From positions 1-63,421 of the forward strand of contig NZ_JBOHGA010000006.1 in assembly GCF_050699915.1 (NCBI RefSeq): a stretch of DNA of 63,421 nt. The letters run 5' to 3'. Shown here piece after piece: positions 17,836-26,416 of the stretch. The notes under the pieces are model-generated. The model was not told where the DNA came from, ran no database searches, and saw nothing but the letters and a program-made list of their open reading frames with translations. Source of the DNA: Actinophytocola sp050699915 (lineage in GTDB: Bacteria; Actinomycetota; Actinomycetes; Mycobacteriales; Pseudonocardiaceae). Numbering within the stretch: position 1 is the stretch's first letter; every line of letters begins with the position of its first letter. The position numbers and the translations under genes were made by a program.

Positions 17836-18819
17836 TCATGGTTCGCATGCGCGGAGGTGCTCGCAGGGGATCGCGAGACGGATCGTGTCGCCGGGAGTGT
17901 GCGCGATCTCCGCCGTCGTGACCGCGGTGACGGCACCGGCGGCGGTGTCCACGTCCAACCGGAGCGCACCGCCGAGCGGGACGGCTCGGCGAAGGACGCC
18001 CTCGACCACGACCGCGTCGGGCGGAGGTGGCGCGGAGTCCCCGAGCGGGCTGCAGCGTTCGGGCCGCGCCACCAGCGTCCGTTCCCGACCGGTGAGGGTC
18101 GGTGGCAGCTGGGTGGTGAAGCCCAGCAGGCTCGCGCACTCGAGGTCGGCAGGAGCGTCGAGGACGTCCGCCGTCGTGCCGATCTGCCGGATCTCACCGT
18201 TCACGAGCAGCGCCGTGCGACCCGCGAGTGCCCGCGCCTCCTCACGGTCATGGGTGACGAACAGGACGGCGGCGTCCAGCCGGTCCAGCGCGGCGCGGAA
18301 GTCGGCAAGCAGGTCCGTGCGGGTCGTGGCGTCGAGACCGGTGAACGGTTCGTCCAGCAACAGCACCCGTGGGGCGACGGCGAGAGCACGAGCGATGGCC
18401 ACGCGCTGCGCCTCGCCCCCGGACAGGGTGCGGGCGTTGCGGGACGCGAGATGCGCGACGCCGAGTGCCTCGAGCCAGGGCTCGGCTCGCCGGCGAGCGG
18501 CTCCACGCCGTTCCCCCCGCAGCCGCAGGCCCGCCGCGGCGTTGTCGAGCACGGTCAACCGCTGTAGCACCGGACGCTGCAGCACCGCGGCCACGGCACG
18601 GCGAAGCTCGGCGGTGGTGGCGACGTGCCCGTCGAGCAGTACCGACCCCGACCGCGACGCGGTACCCAGATGGGCGAGCGCACGCAGCAACGTCGACTTC
18701 CCGGCGCCGTTGGACCCGAGTACCGCGAGCGTCTCCCCCGTCGGGATGTCCAGTCTCGGCACGGCGACGAGCTCTCGGTCTCCCGCGGTGACCCGCAGGT
18801 CACGGCAGCCGATGCTCAC
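17836..18819 (-). CDS. tupC: Tungstate ABC transporter ATP-binding protein
   Basis: 327 residues from GTG 18819, overlapping the permease stop by GTGA. Walker A GSNGAGKSTLL, signature LSGGEAQRVAIARAL, Walker B LLLDEPFTGLD and the H-loop FVTHDREEA are intact. The last ~80 residues extend past the ATPase domain (VARPERCSPLG onward) and look like a TOBE-type oxyanion-binding domain, as in ModC. It powers uptake together with the TupB-like permease and TupA-like lipoprotein. Tungstate rather than molybdate is inferred from the binding protein and from the AOR in the same operon. Confidence 0.88.
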   Translation of the reverse strand: MSIGCRDLRVTAGDRELVAVPRLDIPTGETLAVLGSNGAGKSTLLRALAHLGTASRSGSVLLDGHVATTAELRRAVAAVLQRPVLQRLTVLDNAAAGLRLRGERRGAARRRAEPWLEALGVAHLASRNARTLSGGEAQRVAIARALAVAPRVLLLDEPFTGLDATTRTDLLADFRAALDRLDAAVLFVTHDREEARALAGRTALLVNGEIRQIGTTADVLDAPADLECASLLGFTTQLPPTLTGRERTLVARPERCSPLGDSAPPPPDAVVVEGVLRRAVPLGGALRLDVDTAAGAVTAVTTAEIAHTPGDTIRLAIPCEHLRACEP

Positions 18820-19517
18820 CGCTCCGTCGCCTGACGGTGCTGCGCGAGCGTGATCGCGAGGTTGACCACGAACGCGATCGCCAGCAGGACCAGGCCGAAC
18901 GCGATGGCCAGCGCGAACTGGCCACGGCTGGTGGCGAGCACCGCGGCGGTGGTGAGTACGCGCGTCTCGTCCGCGAGGTTGCCGCCGACCATCTGCGCGG
19001 CCCCGACCTCGCTGACCACGGCGCCGAACCCCGCCATGCCCGCGGCCAACAGCGGCAGCTTCGCCTCCATCAGCAACGCGCCCAGTGCCCGCGGCCGCGT
19101 CGCGCCCAGCCCGCGCATCTGTAGGAGGAAGTCCGGGTCGACCTGCGCCAGGGCAGCGGCCGTCAGCGCGATCACGATCGGAGTGGCGATCGCGGCCTGC
19201 GCGATCACCATCGCCGTCGGCGTGTACAGCAGACCGAACGCGCCGAGCGGGCCGCTGCGCCACAACAGGACGGTGACGAACAACCCGACCACGACCGGCG
19301 GCATGCCCATGCCGGTGTTCGCGACCGCGTGCAGCACCCGCCGGCCACGGAAATGACCGAGGGCCAGCGCCGTACCCGCCGGCACGCCGAGGAGGAAGGC
19401 GATCAAGGTGGCGCTGAGCGACACGCGCAGGGTGAGCCCGGTGACCGCCCAGGTGTCCTGGTCCCCCGTCAACAGCAGTCGCAACGCCTCGACCAGGCCG
19501 TCGCCTAGCACGTCCAC
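18816..19517 (-). CDS. tupB: Tungstate ABC transporter permease
   Basis: 233 residues, the size of TupB (~230), with about five transmembrane helices. The EAA-type cytoplasmic loop appears as RGLGATRPRALGALLMEAKLP-like sequence in the middle, and the conserved GFGAVVSEVGAAQMVGGN region follows. This segment is characteristic of the tungstate/unknown-anion permease group rather than ModB, which has a different loop. The start codon is 4 bp after the tupA stop and its stop overlaps tupC, so the three are translationally coupled. Confidence 0.88.
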   Translation of the reverse strand: MDVLGDGLVEALRLLLTGDQDTWAVTGLTLRVSLSATLIAFLLGVPAGTALALGHFRGRRVLHAVANTGMGMPPVVVGLFVTVLLWRSGPLGAFGLLYTPTAMVIAQAAIATPIVIALTAAALAQVDPDFLLQMRGLGATRPRALGALLMEAKLPLLAAGMAGFGAVVSEVGAAQMVGGNLADETRVLTTAAVLATSRGQFALAIAFGLVLLAIAFVVNLAITLAQHRQATER

Positions 19518-19521
19518 GCCG

Positions 19522-20379
19522 TCAGTTCCCCAGCGTCGCTTCGTCCTTGCCCGCGTCCGGAACGAACAGGGGCTCCCCGCCGCCTTCCTCGAGGCCGAAC
19601 TCGCCGATCATCTTCTGTGCCCGCTTCCCGACCATCCAGTCGGCGAACGCCTTCGCGGCATCCGGCTGGACCCGGTCACCGGCGTCCTTCGTCATCTCGA
19701 TGACGTGGTAGATGTTGAGCAGCGCCTCGTCGCCCTCGCTCAACACCTCGAGCTCGAGACTCTCCTTCTGGGCCAGGTAGGTCGCTCGGTCGGTCAAGGT
19801 GTACGCCGAGGTCTCACTCGCCACCCGCAACGTGGGGCCCATGCCCTGGCCCGTCGACCGGTACCACTGTCCGAATGGGACGGTCTTGTTCTCCTCCCAC
19901 AGCTTCTGCTCCCGGGCGTGGGTGCCGGAGTCGTCGCCACGCGAGACGAACCCCGACTTCGCGGTGGCGATCTTCTGCATCGCCTGCGCGGCCGGCAGAT
20001 CGCGGATCTCGGCAGGATCGTCCGCCGGCCCGACGAGCACGAAGTCGTTGTGCATGACCAGCCGGCGCTCCCCCGCGCTGCCCTCCGCGACGAACTCGAG
20101 CTCGGCCTCGGGGGAATGCACGAGCAGCACGTCGGCCTCACCACGCCGACCGAGCTCGATCGCCTGCCCACTGCCCACGGCCAGCGGCTTCACCTTCCTG
20201 CCGGTGTCCTCGGTGAACGCCGGCAGGAGCTCGTCGAGCAGGCCTGAGTCCTGCGTGCTCGTCGTGGTCGCGAGGATCAACGACCTCTCGTCCGACGGCG
20301 CGGCCGCCTGTTCCGGCCCACCGCACGAGGTGAGCGACAACAGGACCGCGAAGAACGCCCCGACCAGACTCCGCCGCAT
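19522..20379 (-). CDS. tupA: Tungstate-binding lipoprotein
   Basis: 285 residues; ATG 20379 is chosen because AGAAGGAG lies just upstream. A lipobox SLTSC puts the lipidated Cys at 19. The mature protein opens with the TupA signature TTTSTQDSGLLDELLPAF (residues 38-55), followed by VGSGQAIELGRRGEADVLLVH and MHNDFVLVGP, all hallmarks of TupA/WtpA-like tungstate binders. TTTS forms part of the oxyanion pocket in known TupA proteins. It is the first gene of the minus-strand operon, with a regulator divergent 67 bp away. TupA versus a generic oxyanion binder is quite sure from the motifs. Confidence 0.92.
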   Translation of the reverse strand: MRRSLVGAFFAVLLSLTSCGGPEQAAAPSDERSLILATTTSTQDSGLLDELLPAFTEDTGRKVKPLAVGSGQAIELGRRGEADVLLVHSPEAELEFVAEGSAGERRLVMHNDFVLVGPADDPAEIRDLPAAQAMQKIATAKSGFVSRGDDSGTHAREQKLWEENKTVPFGQWYRSTGQGMGPTLRVASETSAYTLTDRATYLAQKESLELEVLSEGDEALLNIYHVIEMTKDAGDRVQPDAAKAFADWMVGKRAQKMIGEFGLEEGGGEPLFVPDAGKDEATLGN

Positions 20380-20446
20380 CGCTGACTCCTTCTGTAGCAT
20401 CACACCGCGACACAGGTTAACCGGCTCTGGACTCGAGAGACAGCGC
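20380..20446. promoter_or_regulatory. Divergent promoter/operator region of the tungsten operon
   Basis: 67 bp separate tupA from the divergent GntR-PBP regulator. A perfect 8-bp palindrome GGTTAACC lies at 20415-20422, near the middle, and is the best operator candidate. The tupA ribosome site (AGAAGGAG) and the regulator's GAGAGA lie at the two ends. The short spacing means one bound protein could control both directions. Confidence 0.55.
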
Positions 20447-21382
20447 GTGACTCGGTATCTGGATCTCAGCTCGGAGCTCGCCAGGGCGATCGTCGCCGGC
20501 GAGCTCACACCGGGGACCGAGCTGCCCAGCGTTCGTGACCACGCCACCGCCAAGGCCACGACCGCGGCTACCGCGAGCCGCGCCTACCGGCATCTCGCCC
20601 AGCACGGCGTGATCCTTCTGGCGCCGCGCCGCCGAGCCCGGGTGAGTCCGGGCGCGCCTGCCGCCGCCCGCCGCATGCTCGGCGGCGTGTCGGTCTTCCG
20701 CCTCGCCGGCAGCGACGATCCCGCGATGAGCCTGCTCCTGCGCCACCTCGGCGAACGCGTCTCAGTCGTGCCCTCGCGGGGAAGCCTGGCCGGACTCGTC
20801 GCCGTCGCCTCGAACCTCGCCGACGGCGCGACAGCCCACCTGCGCCACCACACCGGGGTCTACAACGCACCGTTCGCCAGGGCCGTGCTGCGCGGCCGAG
20901 ACCCGGTCGTGGTCCGCCTGTGGCGGCGCGAACAGGGACTGCTCCTGCCGCCCGGCAACCCTCGCGGGATCGCCGACCTGCGGGAGGTACGTGGCCTTCG
21001 GTTCGCCAAACGCAGCCCCGGGACCGGCACCCGGGCGCTGCTGGACCACGCTCTCACCGCGGCTGGGCTCGAACCCGACCAGGTCAGCGGGCCGGAGTTC
21101 GGGTCGCACCTCGAGGTCGCTCTCGCCGTCGCGGTCGGCGCGGCGGACGCCGGCCTGGCGGTACGCGCCGCGGCGTCGGACCTCGACCTGCACTTCCTGC
21201 CCGTCGCCTGGGAGGACTACGACCTCGTCCTCCCGGCGGAGGCACTCGACGCCGCGGCCCCCATCCTCGACGCGGTACACGACCCCGCCGTGCACGCGGC
21301 CCTCACCGCCCTCGGCGGCTACGACCTCAGCGAAACCGGCGCCATCGACCATCTCGCCGGCGCCCGCGAGATCCGACTCTGA
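20447..21382 (+). CDS. GntR-type HTH regulator with PBP-like sensor domain
   Basis: 311 residues from GTG 20447 with GAGAGA eight bases upstream. Residues ~1-65 are a winged HTH of GntR type (LSSELARAIVAGELTPGTEL). From ~75 on the protein is a PBP-like domain, ending in ALGGYDLSETG, the same C-terminal signature as in the MoeA-PBP protein of this operon (ALGGYSCAETG). Divergent from tupA, it is very likely the local regulator. Molybdenum and tungsten repressors such as ModE use a different fold, so ligand sensing by a PBP-like domain (oxyanion, cofactor intermediate, or substrate) is the inference. Confidence 0.85.
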   Translation: MTRYLDLSSELARAIVAGELTPGTELPSVRDHATAKATTAATASRAYRHLAQHGVILLAPRRRARVSPGAPAAARRMLGGVSVFRLAGSDDPAMSLLLRHLGERVSVVPSRGSLAGLVAVASNLADGATAHLRHHTGVYNAPFARAVLRGRDPVVVRLWRREQGLLLPPGNPRGIADLREVRGLRFAKRSPGTGTRALLDHALTAAGLEPDQVSGPEFGSHLEVALAVAVGAADAGLAVRAAASDLDLHFLPVAWEDYDLVLPAEALDAAAPILDAVHDPAVHAALTALGGYDLSETGAIDHLAGAREIRL

Positions 21383-21538
21383 AGCGGACGCATACGAAGC
21401 GGGCTGCGCGAGGGCACGACGGACGACTTCGAGTGGATGGACGCGCTGGACACCCGACTGCGCGGCGGCGGCCACGGCCCCGACCACGCATACATGCCGG
21501 GCTCGCTGCGTCTGATGGTGACCGCGAAACGCCGATGA
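21383..21538 (+). pseudogene. Relic of a gene 3' end (no start codon)
   Basis: Directly after the regulator's TGA and in the same frame, an open stretch reads GLREGTTDDFEWMDALDTRL and ends in MVTAKRR-stop at 21538. The codon usage is typical of genes here, but there is no ATG/GTG/TTG before the first well-formed residues. It looks like the last ~50 residues of a lost protein. The family was not recognised. In-frame read-through of the regulator's TGA was considered and thought unlikely. Confidence 0.35.
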
Positions 21539-21573
21539 AGCGACGCCGCTGAGCGCTCTCTCGTCACACCAGG

Positions 21574-21882
21574 TCAGGGCGACTCGGTGGCTCCGCCGAC
21601 GAGGTGGCGCACGTTGTCGGTCACCACGAGGTCGTGCACCTCGTCGCCGTGGTGGGCGGTGATGTGGTCGACCAACGCGGCGGCCCCATCAGAGGCGACC
21701 TCGATCTCCACCCGCCACTGCTCACTCGAGTGCTTGCGGCCGTGCCAGCGGTGTACCCGCCTGATCGGCCCTTCGATATGTGCGCAGCAGCTGAACTCGG
21801 TCCCCGCGACCTCGGCTGCCATGCTGCTGGCCAACTGCTTACTGTCCGTGGTGAAAGTCACCACGGCGTCTTCGTAGTCCAT
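21574..21882 (-). CDS. CutA1-like divalent-ion tolerance protein
   Basis: 102 residues from ATG 21882 (GTG 21900 is an alternative). The pattern matches CutA1: a beta strand AVVTFTTDSKQLASSMA, then CCAHIEGPIRRVHRWHGR (CutA: ...ACVN..P.I.S.YRW.G), then VDHITAHHGDEVHDLVV (CutA: ...HPYEVPEI...). CutA1 proteins are small ferredoxin-fold trimers linked to copper tolerance in Escherichia coli, though their true role is unclear. Closeness to the metal-cofactor operon may be accidental. Confidence 0.75.
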   Translation of the reverse strand: MDYEDAVVTFTTDSKQLASSMAAEVAGTEFSCCAHIEGPIRRVHRWHGRKHSSEQWRVEIEVASDGAAALVDHITAHHGDEVHDLVVTDNVRHLVGGATESP

Positions 21883-22012
21883 GGCTGTGATGCTAGTCAC
21901 GCCGAGCCCACCGCACGAGGCCTCACGCCGACGATGTCCTTCACGCGCCGGAGTTCGGGCACGCCGGCGAACCGGGTCCAAAAGACGATCATGCGCCGGC
22001 GATGGGCAGCGC

Positions 22013-22294
22013 CTATCTGATCGACTCCCCGTCGAACAGGTCGCCCTCCATGCTGCCGTGCGATCCGACGACGTGGTCCACCGCGGCATCGGCGGCAGGC
22101 GGCGGGGTTGCCGGCATGCCCGCCTCCGCCCGTCGGGCAGCCGCGTCGTCAGCGGCCACCTTCGTCGCCGTGGCCCCGTCCAGCGGCAACAGTTCGGTCG
22201 GCGGGTCGAGGGCATCGCTGCCTGGACCGCGACCGGTGTCATCCGGCGCGTGGGCGCCCTCCGTCGGCGGCAGGCCGTCGTTTTCGACCGTCAT
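22013..22294 (-). CDS. Hypothetical small acidic protein (93 aa)
   Basis: ATG 22294 with GAGGAG seven bases upstream. 93 residues, rich in Asp, Glu, Pro and Ala, no signal peptide, low complexity (DDAAARRAEAGMPATPPPAA) and probably disordered. The C-terminal part (DHVVGSHGSMEGDLFDGESI) is the only segment with a defined pattern. It is divergent from the FAD oxidase gene. No family recognised. Confidence 0.6.
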   Translation of the reverse strand: MTVENDGLPPTEGAHAPDDTGRGPGSDALDPPTELLPLDGATATKVAADDAAARRAEAGMPATPPPAADAAVDHVVGSHGSMEGDLFDGESIR

Positions 22295-22507
22295 CGATGC
22301 TCCTCGTCCATGATGGTCCGAACCGAGTACCCGCACGGGCGGCTTGCCATGCCTGTCCAGCGAAGATGTGGCTCCGGGATGGGGGCGTGCCGGAGGATCT
22401 CCGCGCGGCGGGGGGCGTCCCAGCGCAGGCCGCTGATGCACCGGGTGGCCAGCGCGGCGGCGGCTCCGGTCGGGTGATGCTGTTCTCCGACATACCGGGA
22501 GGTTCCT

Positions 22508-23812
22508 GTGGACGAGTCCGCTGACGTGGTCGTGATCGGTGCCGGCGTGATCGGGTCGGCGGTCGCGTTCGAGTTGGCGCGGCGGGGTCTGCGGGTCGTG
22601 GTGGTGGACAAGGGCTCGGGTGCCGGCCAGGGTTCGACGAGCGCGTCGAGCGCGATCATGCGGTTCCACTACTCGACCCTCGACGGCGTCGTGGCGGCGT
22701 GGGAGTCGATGCACTGCTGGGCGCGGTGGGCCGACCACCTCGGCGCGGCCCATGGCGACCAGTTGGCGGTACTGCGCAGGACCGGTGCGGTGATGCTGGA
22801 CGCCCCGATCTCGAACCGCGACCGGTCGGTCGAGCTGTTCGAGCAGGTGGGCGTGCCGTACGAGGACTGGGACGCGGCCGAGCTGCGGCGGCGGGTGCCC
22901 GGCCTGGATCCCGGGCGGTTCTGGCCGCCCAAGCGGCTGGACGACCCGGCGTTCTGGTCCGAACCGGACGGTGAGCTGGCCGCGCTGTACACAGTGGACG
23001 GAGGCTTCGTCGACGATCCGCTGCTGGCCACGCGGAACCTCGCCGACGCGGCCGTCCGGCACGGGGCGCGGTACCTGTTCCGACAGGTGGTCACCGAGAT
23101 CCGCCGGGCCGGCGACCGGGTGGCCGGGGTGACGCTGTCCGGCGGACGCATGGACACCCCGGTCGTGGTGAACTGCGCCGGGCCGTGGTCGGGCCGGGTG
23201 AACACGCTGGCCGGCGTGGGCGGCGAGTTCACCATCACCGTGCGGCCGCTGCGCCAGGAGGTCCACCACCTCGCCGCGCCACCCGGCTACCACGACCGGG
23301 ACCGGCTCGGCCCGGTCATCGCCGACCCAGACCTCGGCATCTACCTGCGGCCCGAGTCCGGCGACGCGGTGCTGGTGGGTGGCACCGAACCCGACTGCGA
23401 CCCGCTGGACTGGGTCGACGACCCGGACACCGCGAACCTCAACCGGACCGCGAGCCTGTACGAGACCCAGGTGACCCGGGCCGCGCGGCGCTTCCCCGAG
23501 CTGCGGATCCCCAGCCAGCCCAAGGGAATCGCCGGCATCTACGACGTCGCGTCGGACTGGACACCGATCTACGACCGCACCGACCTCGACGGCTACTACG
23601 TCGCCGTCGGCACCAGCGGCAACCAGTTCAAGAACGCGCCGCTGGCCGGCCGGATGATGGCCACCCTCATCACCGCGGTCGAGAACGGCCACGACCACGA
23701 CGCGGACCCGGTCTCCTATGCGTGCCAACACACCGGCCACGCGATCGGCCTGGGCACGTTCTCCCGCAAGCGCGAGATCAACCCGTACTCCACCGGCACA
23801 GTGATGGGCTGA
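22508..23812 (+). CDS. FAD-dependent amine/amino-acid oxidase (DAO family)
   Basis: 434 residues from GTG 22508 with GGGAGG upstream. The N-terminus has the dinucleotide fold VVVIGAGVIGSAVAFELARRG and the acidic end of the second strand in VVVDKGSG, typical of the DAO family (sarcosine oxidase beta, glycine/D-amino-acid oxidase). The FAD-proximal STSASSAIMRFHYS segment fits the sarcosine/dimethylglycine oxidase branch. The C-terminal GTSGNQFKNAPLAGRMMA is the second FAD contact. It oxidises a secondary amine or amino acid with oxygen or another acceptor; the substrate is not readable. No neighbouring pathway genes. Confidence 0.88.
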   Translation: MDESADVVVIGAGVIGSAVAFELARRGLRVVVVDKGSGAGQGSTSASSAIMRFHYSTLDGVVAAWESMHCWARWADHLGAAHGDQLAVLRRTGAVMLDAPISNRDRSVELFEQVGVPYEDWDAAELRRRVPGLDPGRFWPPKRLDDPAFWSEPDGELAALYTVDGGFVDDPLLATRNLADAAVRHGARYLFRQVVTEIRRAGDRVAGVTLSGGRMDTPVVVNCAGPWSGRVNTLAGVGGEFTITVRPLRQEVHHLAAPPGYHDRDRLGPVIADPDLGIYLRPESGDAVLVGGTEPDCDPLDWVDDPDTANLNRTASLYETQVTRAARRFPELRIPSQPKGIAGIYDVASDWTPIYDRTDLDGYYVAVGTSGNQFKNAPLAGRMMATLITAVENGHDHDADPVSYACQHTGHAIGLGTFSRKREINPYSTGTVMG

Positions 23813-24010
23813 CCCACGACTTCGCCGAGTTCTGGCTGCCGCAACTGCGGTCGGGCGCCGAGCCGGGCGGCGTGGTCTGTGTGGCGGCGGCGGGTGCTCG
23901 GCGGCGGGTGCTCGGCGGCCGGCGCGCCATTCCCGGCCTCGGTAGCCCGGCGGCGCCGGGCGAAGTCAGGGTTTTGCCCTGATACGGCGTCCGGTTCGAT
24001 CCGGTAGGAC

Positions 24011-26416
24011 ATGGGTATGCGAAGGGGCATCAGCTGGGGCGCGGCGCTGGCCGTCGCCGCGATGGTCACGACCATGGTCTCCGGGGTCGCCGCGGGCGAT
24101 TCGGCAGCCGGGACAGAACTACGAGACACGCGGGGGTTGGCGGCCGACATCCGCTACACCGAGTTCGGCGTCCCCCACATCAAGGCGAAGGACTTCGCCG
24201 GCCTGGGTTACGGGTACGGGTTCGCCGCCGCCACGGACAACATCTGCGTGCTGGCCGACACCTACCTCACCGTGAGCGCCCAGCGGTCCCGCCACCTCGG
24301 GCCGGACGCCCCCGCCAACACCGCCTACGGGCCCGCGCGGGACAGCCTCACCAGCGACTTGTACTTCCAGCAGGTCAACGACTCGCGAGTGATCGAGCGC
24401 GTGGTCGCCGCGCCACCGCCGATGGGGCCGCGGCGGGAGGTGCGCGCGATCATCGGCGGGTACGTCGCCGGGTACAACCGCTACCTCCGCGACACCGGCG
24501 TGTCCCGCATCTCCGACCCGGCGTGCCGCGGCGCCGGCTGGGTGCGCCCGATCACCGAGCTCGACGTGTACCGGCATTTCCACGCGCTGTCCACAATCGG
24601 CGGTCAGGGTCAGGTGATCGACGGCATCGCGTCCGCCGCGCCACCGAGCGCGCCGAGCGCACCGGCGGCGGTTCCGGCCGACGCGGTGGAACGGGTTCGT
24701 GCCGCGCTGGGGAACCCGGACATGGGCAGCAACGCGATCGCCGTCGGCTCGGACGGCACGGCGAACGGTCGCGGCCTGCTGCTGGGCAACCCGCACTACC
24801 CGTGGCACGGCGGCCGCCGGTTCTGGCAGTCGCAGCTGACCGTGCCGGGCAAGCTCGACGTGAGCGGAGGCAGCCTGCTCGGCATGCCGATGGTGCAGAT
24901 CGGCTTCAACCGTGACGTGGCGTGGAGCCACACCGTCGCCACCCCGATCACCTTCGGCCTGTTCCAGGTCACCCTGGTACCCGGGGACCCGACGACCTAT
25001 CTCGTCGGCGGGAAGCGGGAGCGGATGACCAGTCGGCGAGTGGCGGTCGAGGTGCTCAACCCGGACGGCTCCACGGCAACCGTGGAGCGCGCGCTGTACT
25101 CGACGCGGTACGGGCCGGTGCTGTCACCTGTGTTCGGCCTCCCGCTGTCGTGGACCACCGACACCGCGTACACGATCCGGGACGCCAACCAGGCCAACAT
25201 GCGCGGCCTCAACACCTGGTTCGAGCTCAACCGGGCCCACAGCACCAGGGACATCGTCGACGTGCTGTCCCACACCCAGGGCGTGCCATGGGTCAACACG
25301 ATCGCCGCCGACCAGTCCGGCCGCGCGCTGTACGCCGACATCCAGGTCGTCCCACACGTGACCGACGAGCTCGCCGCCCGGTGCAACACACCGCTCGGCG
25401 CCGAGCTCTTCCCGGACTCCGGGATCAGCGTGCTGGACGGATCGCGCACGGACTGCGCCTGGGGGCGTGACCGGGACGCTCTGGTGCCCGGCATCTTCGG
25501 CCCGAGCCGGATGCCGGTGCTAACCCGCAGGGACTACGTGGAGAACTCCAACGACAGCGCCTGGCTCACCAACCCGCGTCAGCCGATCACCGGCTACCCG
25601 CGGATCATGGGCGACATCGCCACCAAGCGCGACCCGCGAACCCGCATGGGCATCACCGCGGTCGAGGAACAACTCGGCGACCTCACCCGCCAGAGGATGC
25701 AGAACCTGTTGTTCACCAACCGCAGCTGGTCCGGCGAGCAGGTGGCCGAGGACGTCGCCGAGTTGTGCGCCGAGCTGCCCGGGGGTCGGGCGCCGACCAC
25801 CGGCGGCGGCACGGTGGAAGTCGGTGACGCCTGCACCGCACTGTCCAACTGGGACCGTCGGATGAACGTCGAGAGCCGCGGCGGCCTGCTGTTCGAACGA
25901 TTCTGGCTGCGCGCCAACGAGATCGATGACGCCGACCTGTGGCTGGTGCAGTTCGACGCGGCCGACCCGGTCGCCACGCCGAACACGCTGAACACGGCGA
26001 ACCCCCTGGTGGCCCAGGCACTGGGTGACGCCGTCGCCGAACTGCGCGCGGCGGGCATCGAGCCGGACGCCCCGCTGGGCGAGAACCACTACGTCGTCCG
26101 CAACGGCAAGCGGATCCCGATCCACGGCGGTGTCGGGCAACAGGGCGTGCTGAACATGATCATCCCGACCTGGGACCCGACCCGCGGCGACGTCGAGGTC
26201 GTACACGGGTCCAGCCACATCCAGGTCGTCTCGTTCACCGGCCGCCGCTGCCCGAACGCGGCCACGTTGCTGACCTACTCCCAGTCGAGCAACCCGCGCT
26301 CCGCACACCACGCCGACCAGACCGCCCTGTTCTCGACGAGCGAATGGGTGCGATCCCGGTTCTGCGAACGGGACATCCTGTCCTCGCCCGAACTGAAGGT
26401 GGTGCGGCTGCGTTAG
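24011..26416 (+). CDS. Secreted penicillin-acylase-family Ntn hydrolase
   Basis: 801 residues. A signal peptide covers residues 1-28 (AALAVAAMVTTMVSGVAAG), so the enzyme is exported. The alpha chain starts GLAADIRYTEFGVPHIKA. The autoprocessing site is at MGSNAIAVGSD: cleavage before Ser gives the N-terminal nucleophile Ser of the beta chain. GNPHYPW and the later SQSSNPRSAHHADQ near the end are conserved in acylases. Family members hydrolyse amides of penicillins, acyl-homoserine lactones or lipopeptides such as aculeacin. The actinomycete secreted forms are mostly lipopeptide/AHL acylases. It is preceded by a ~200-bp gap and appears monocistronic. Confidence 0.92.
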   Translation: MGMRRGISWGAALAVAAMVTTMVSGVAAGDSAAGTELRDTRGLAADIRYTEFGVPHIKAKDFAGLGYGYGFAAATDNICVLADTYLTVSAQRSRHLGPDAPANTAYGPARDSLTSDLYFQQVNDSRVIERVVAAPPPMGPRREVRAIIGGYVAGYNRYLRDTGVSRISDPACRGAGWVRPITELDVYRHFHALSTIGGQGQVIDGIASAAPPSAPSAPAAVPADAVERVRAALGNPDMGSNAIAVGSDGTANGRGLLLGNPHYPWHGGRRFWQSQLTVPGKLDVSGGSLLGMPMVQIGFNRDVAWSHTVATPITFGLFQVTLVPGDPTTYLVGGKRERMTSRRVAVEVLNPDGSTATVERALYSTRYGPVLSPVFGLPLSWTTDTAYTIRDANQANMRGLNTWFELNRAHSTRDIVDVLSHTQGVPWVNTIAADQSGRALYADIQVVPHVTDELAARCNTPLGAELFPDSGISVLDGSRTDCAWGRDRDALVPGIFGPSRMPVLTRRDYVENSNDSAWLTNPRQPITGYPRIMGDIATKRDPRTRMGITAVEEQLGDLTRQRMQNLLFTNRSWSGEQVAEDVAELCAELPGGRAPTTGGGTVEVGDACTALSNWDRRMNVESRGGLLFERFWLRANEIDDADLWLVQFDAADPVATPNTLNTANPLVAQALGDAVAELRAAGIEPDAPLGENHYVVRNGKRIPIHGGVGQQGVLNMIIPTWDPTRGDVEVVHGSSHIQVVSFTGRRCPNAATLLTYSQSSNPRSAHHADQTALFSTSEWVRSRFCERDILSSPELKVVRLR

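Noticed and set aside
17836..20379. Molybdate (ModABC) rather than tungstate transporter
   Set aside because: The binding protein has the TupA TTTSTQDSG and MHNDFVLVGP motifs and the permease is TupB-like; still, binding preference can only be proven by assay.
20447..21538. Programmed read-through of the GntR-PBP stop codon into the following open frame
   Set aside because: The regulator already ends with the family C-terminus; no stimulatory structure seen. A gene relic is simpler.
22013..23740. Long minus-strand frame across the FAD oxidase gene
   Set aside because: Only its last 93 codons look real (start 22294 with GAGGAG); the rest is antisense to a solid FAD oxidase.
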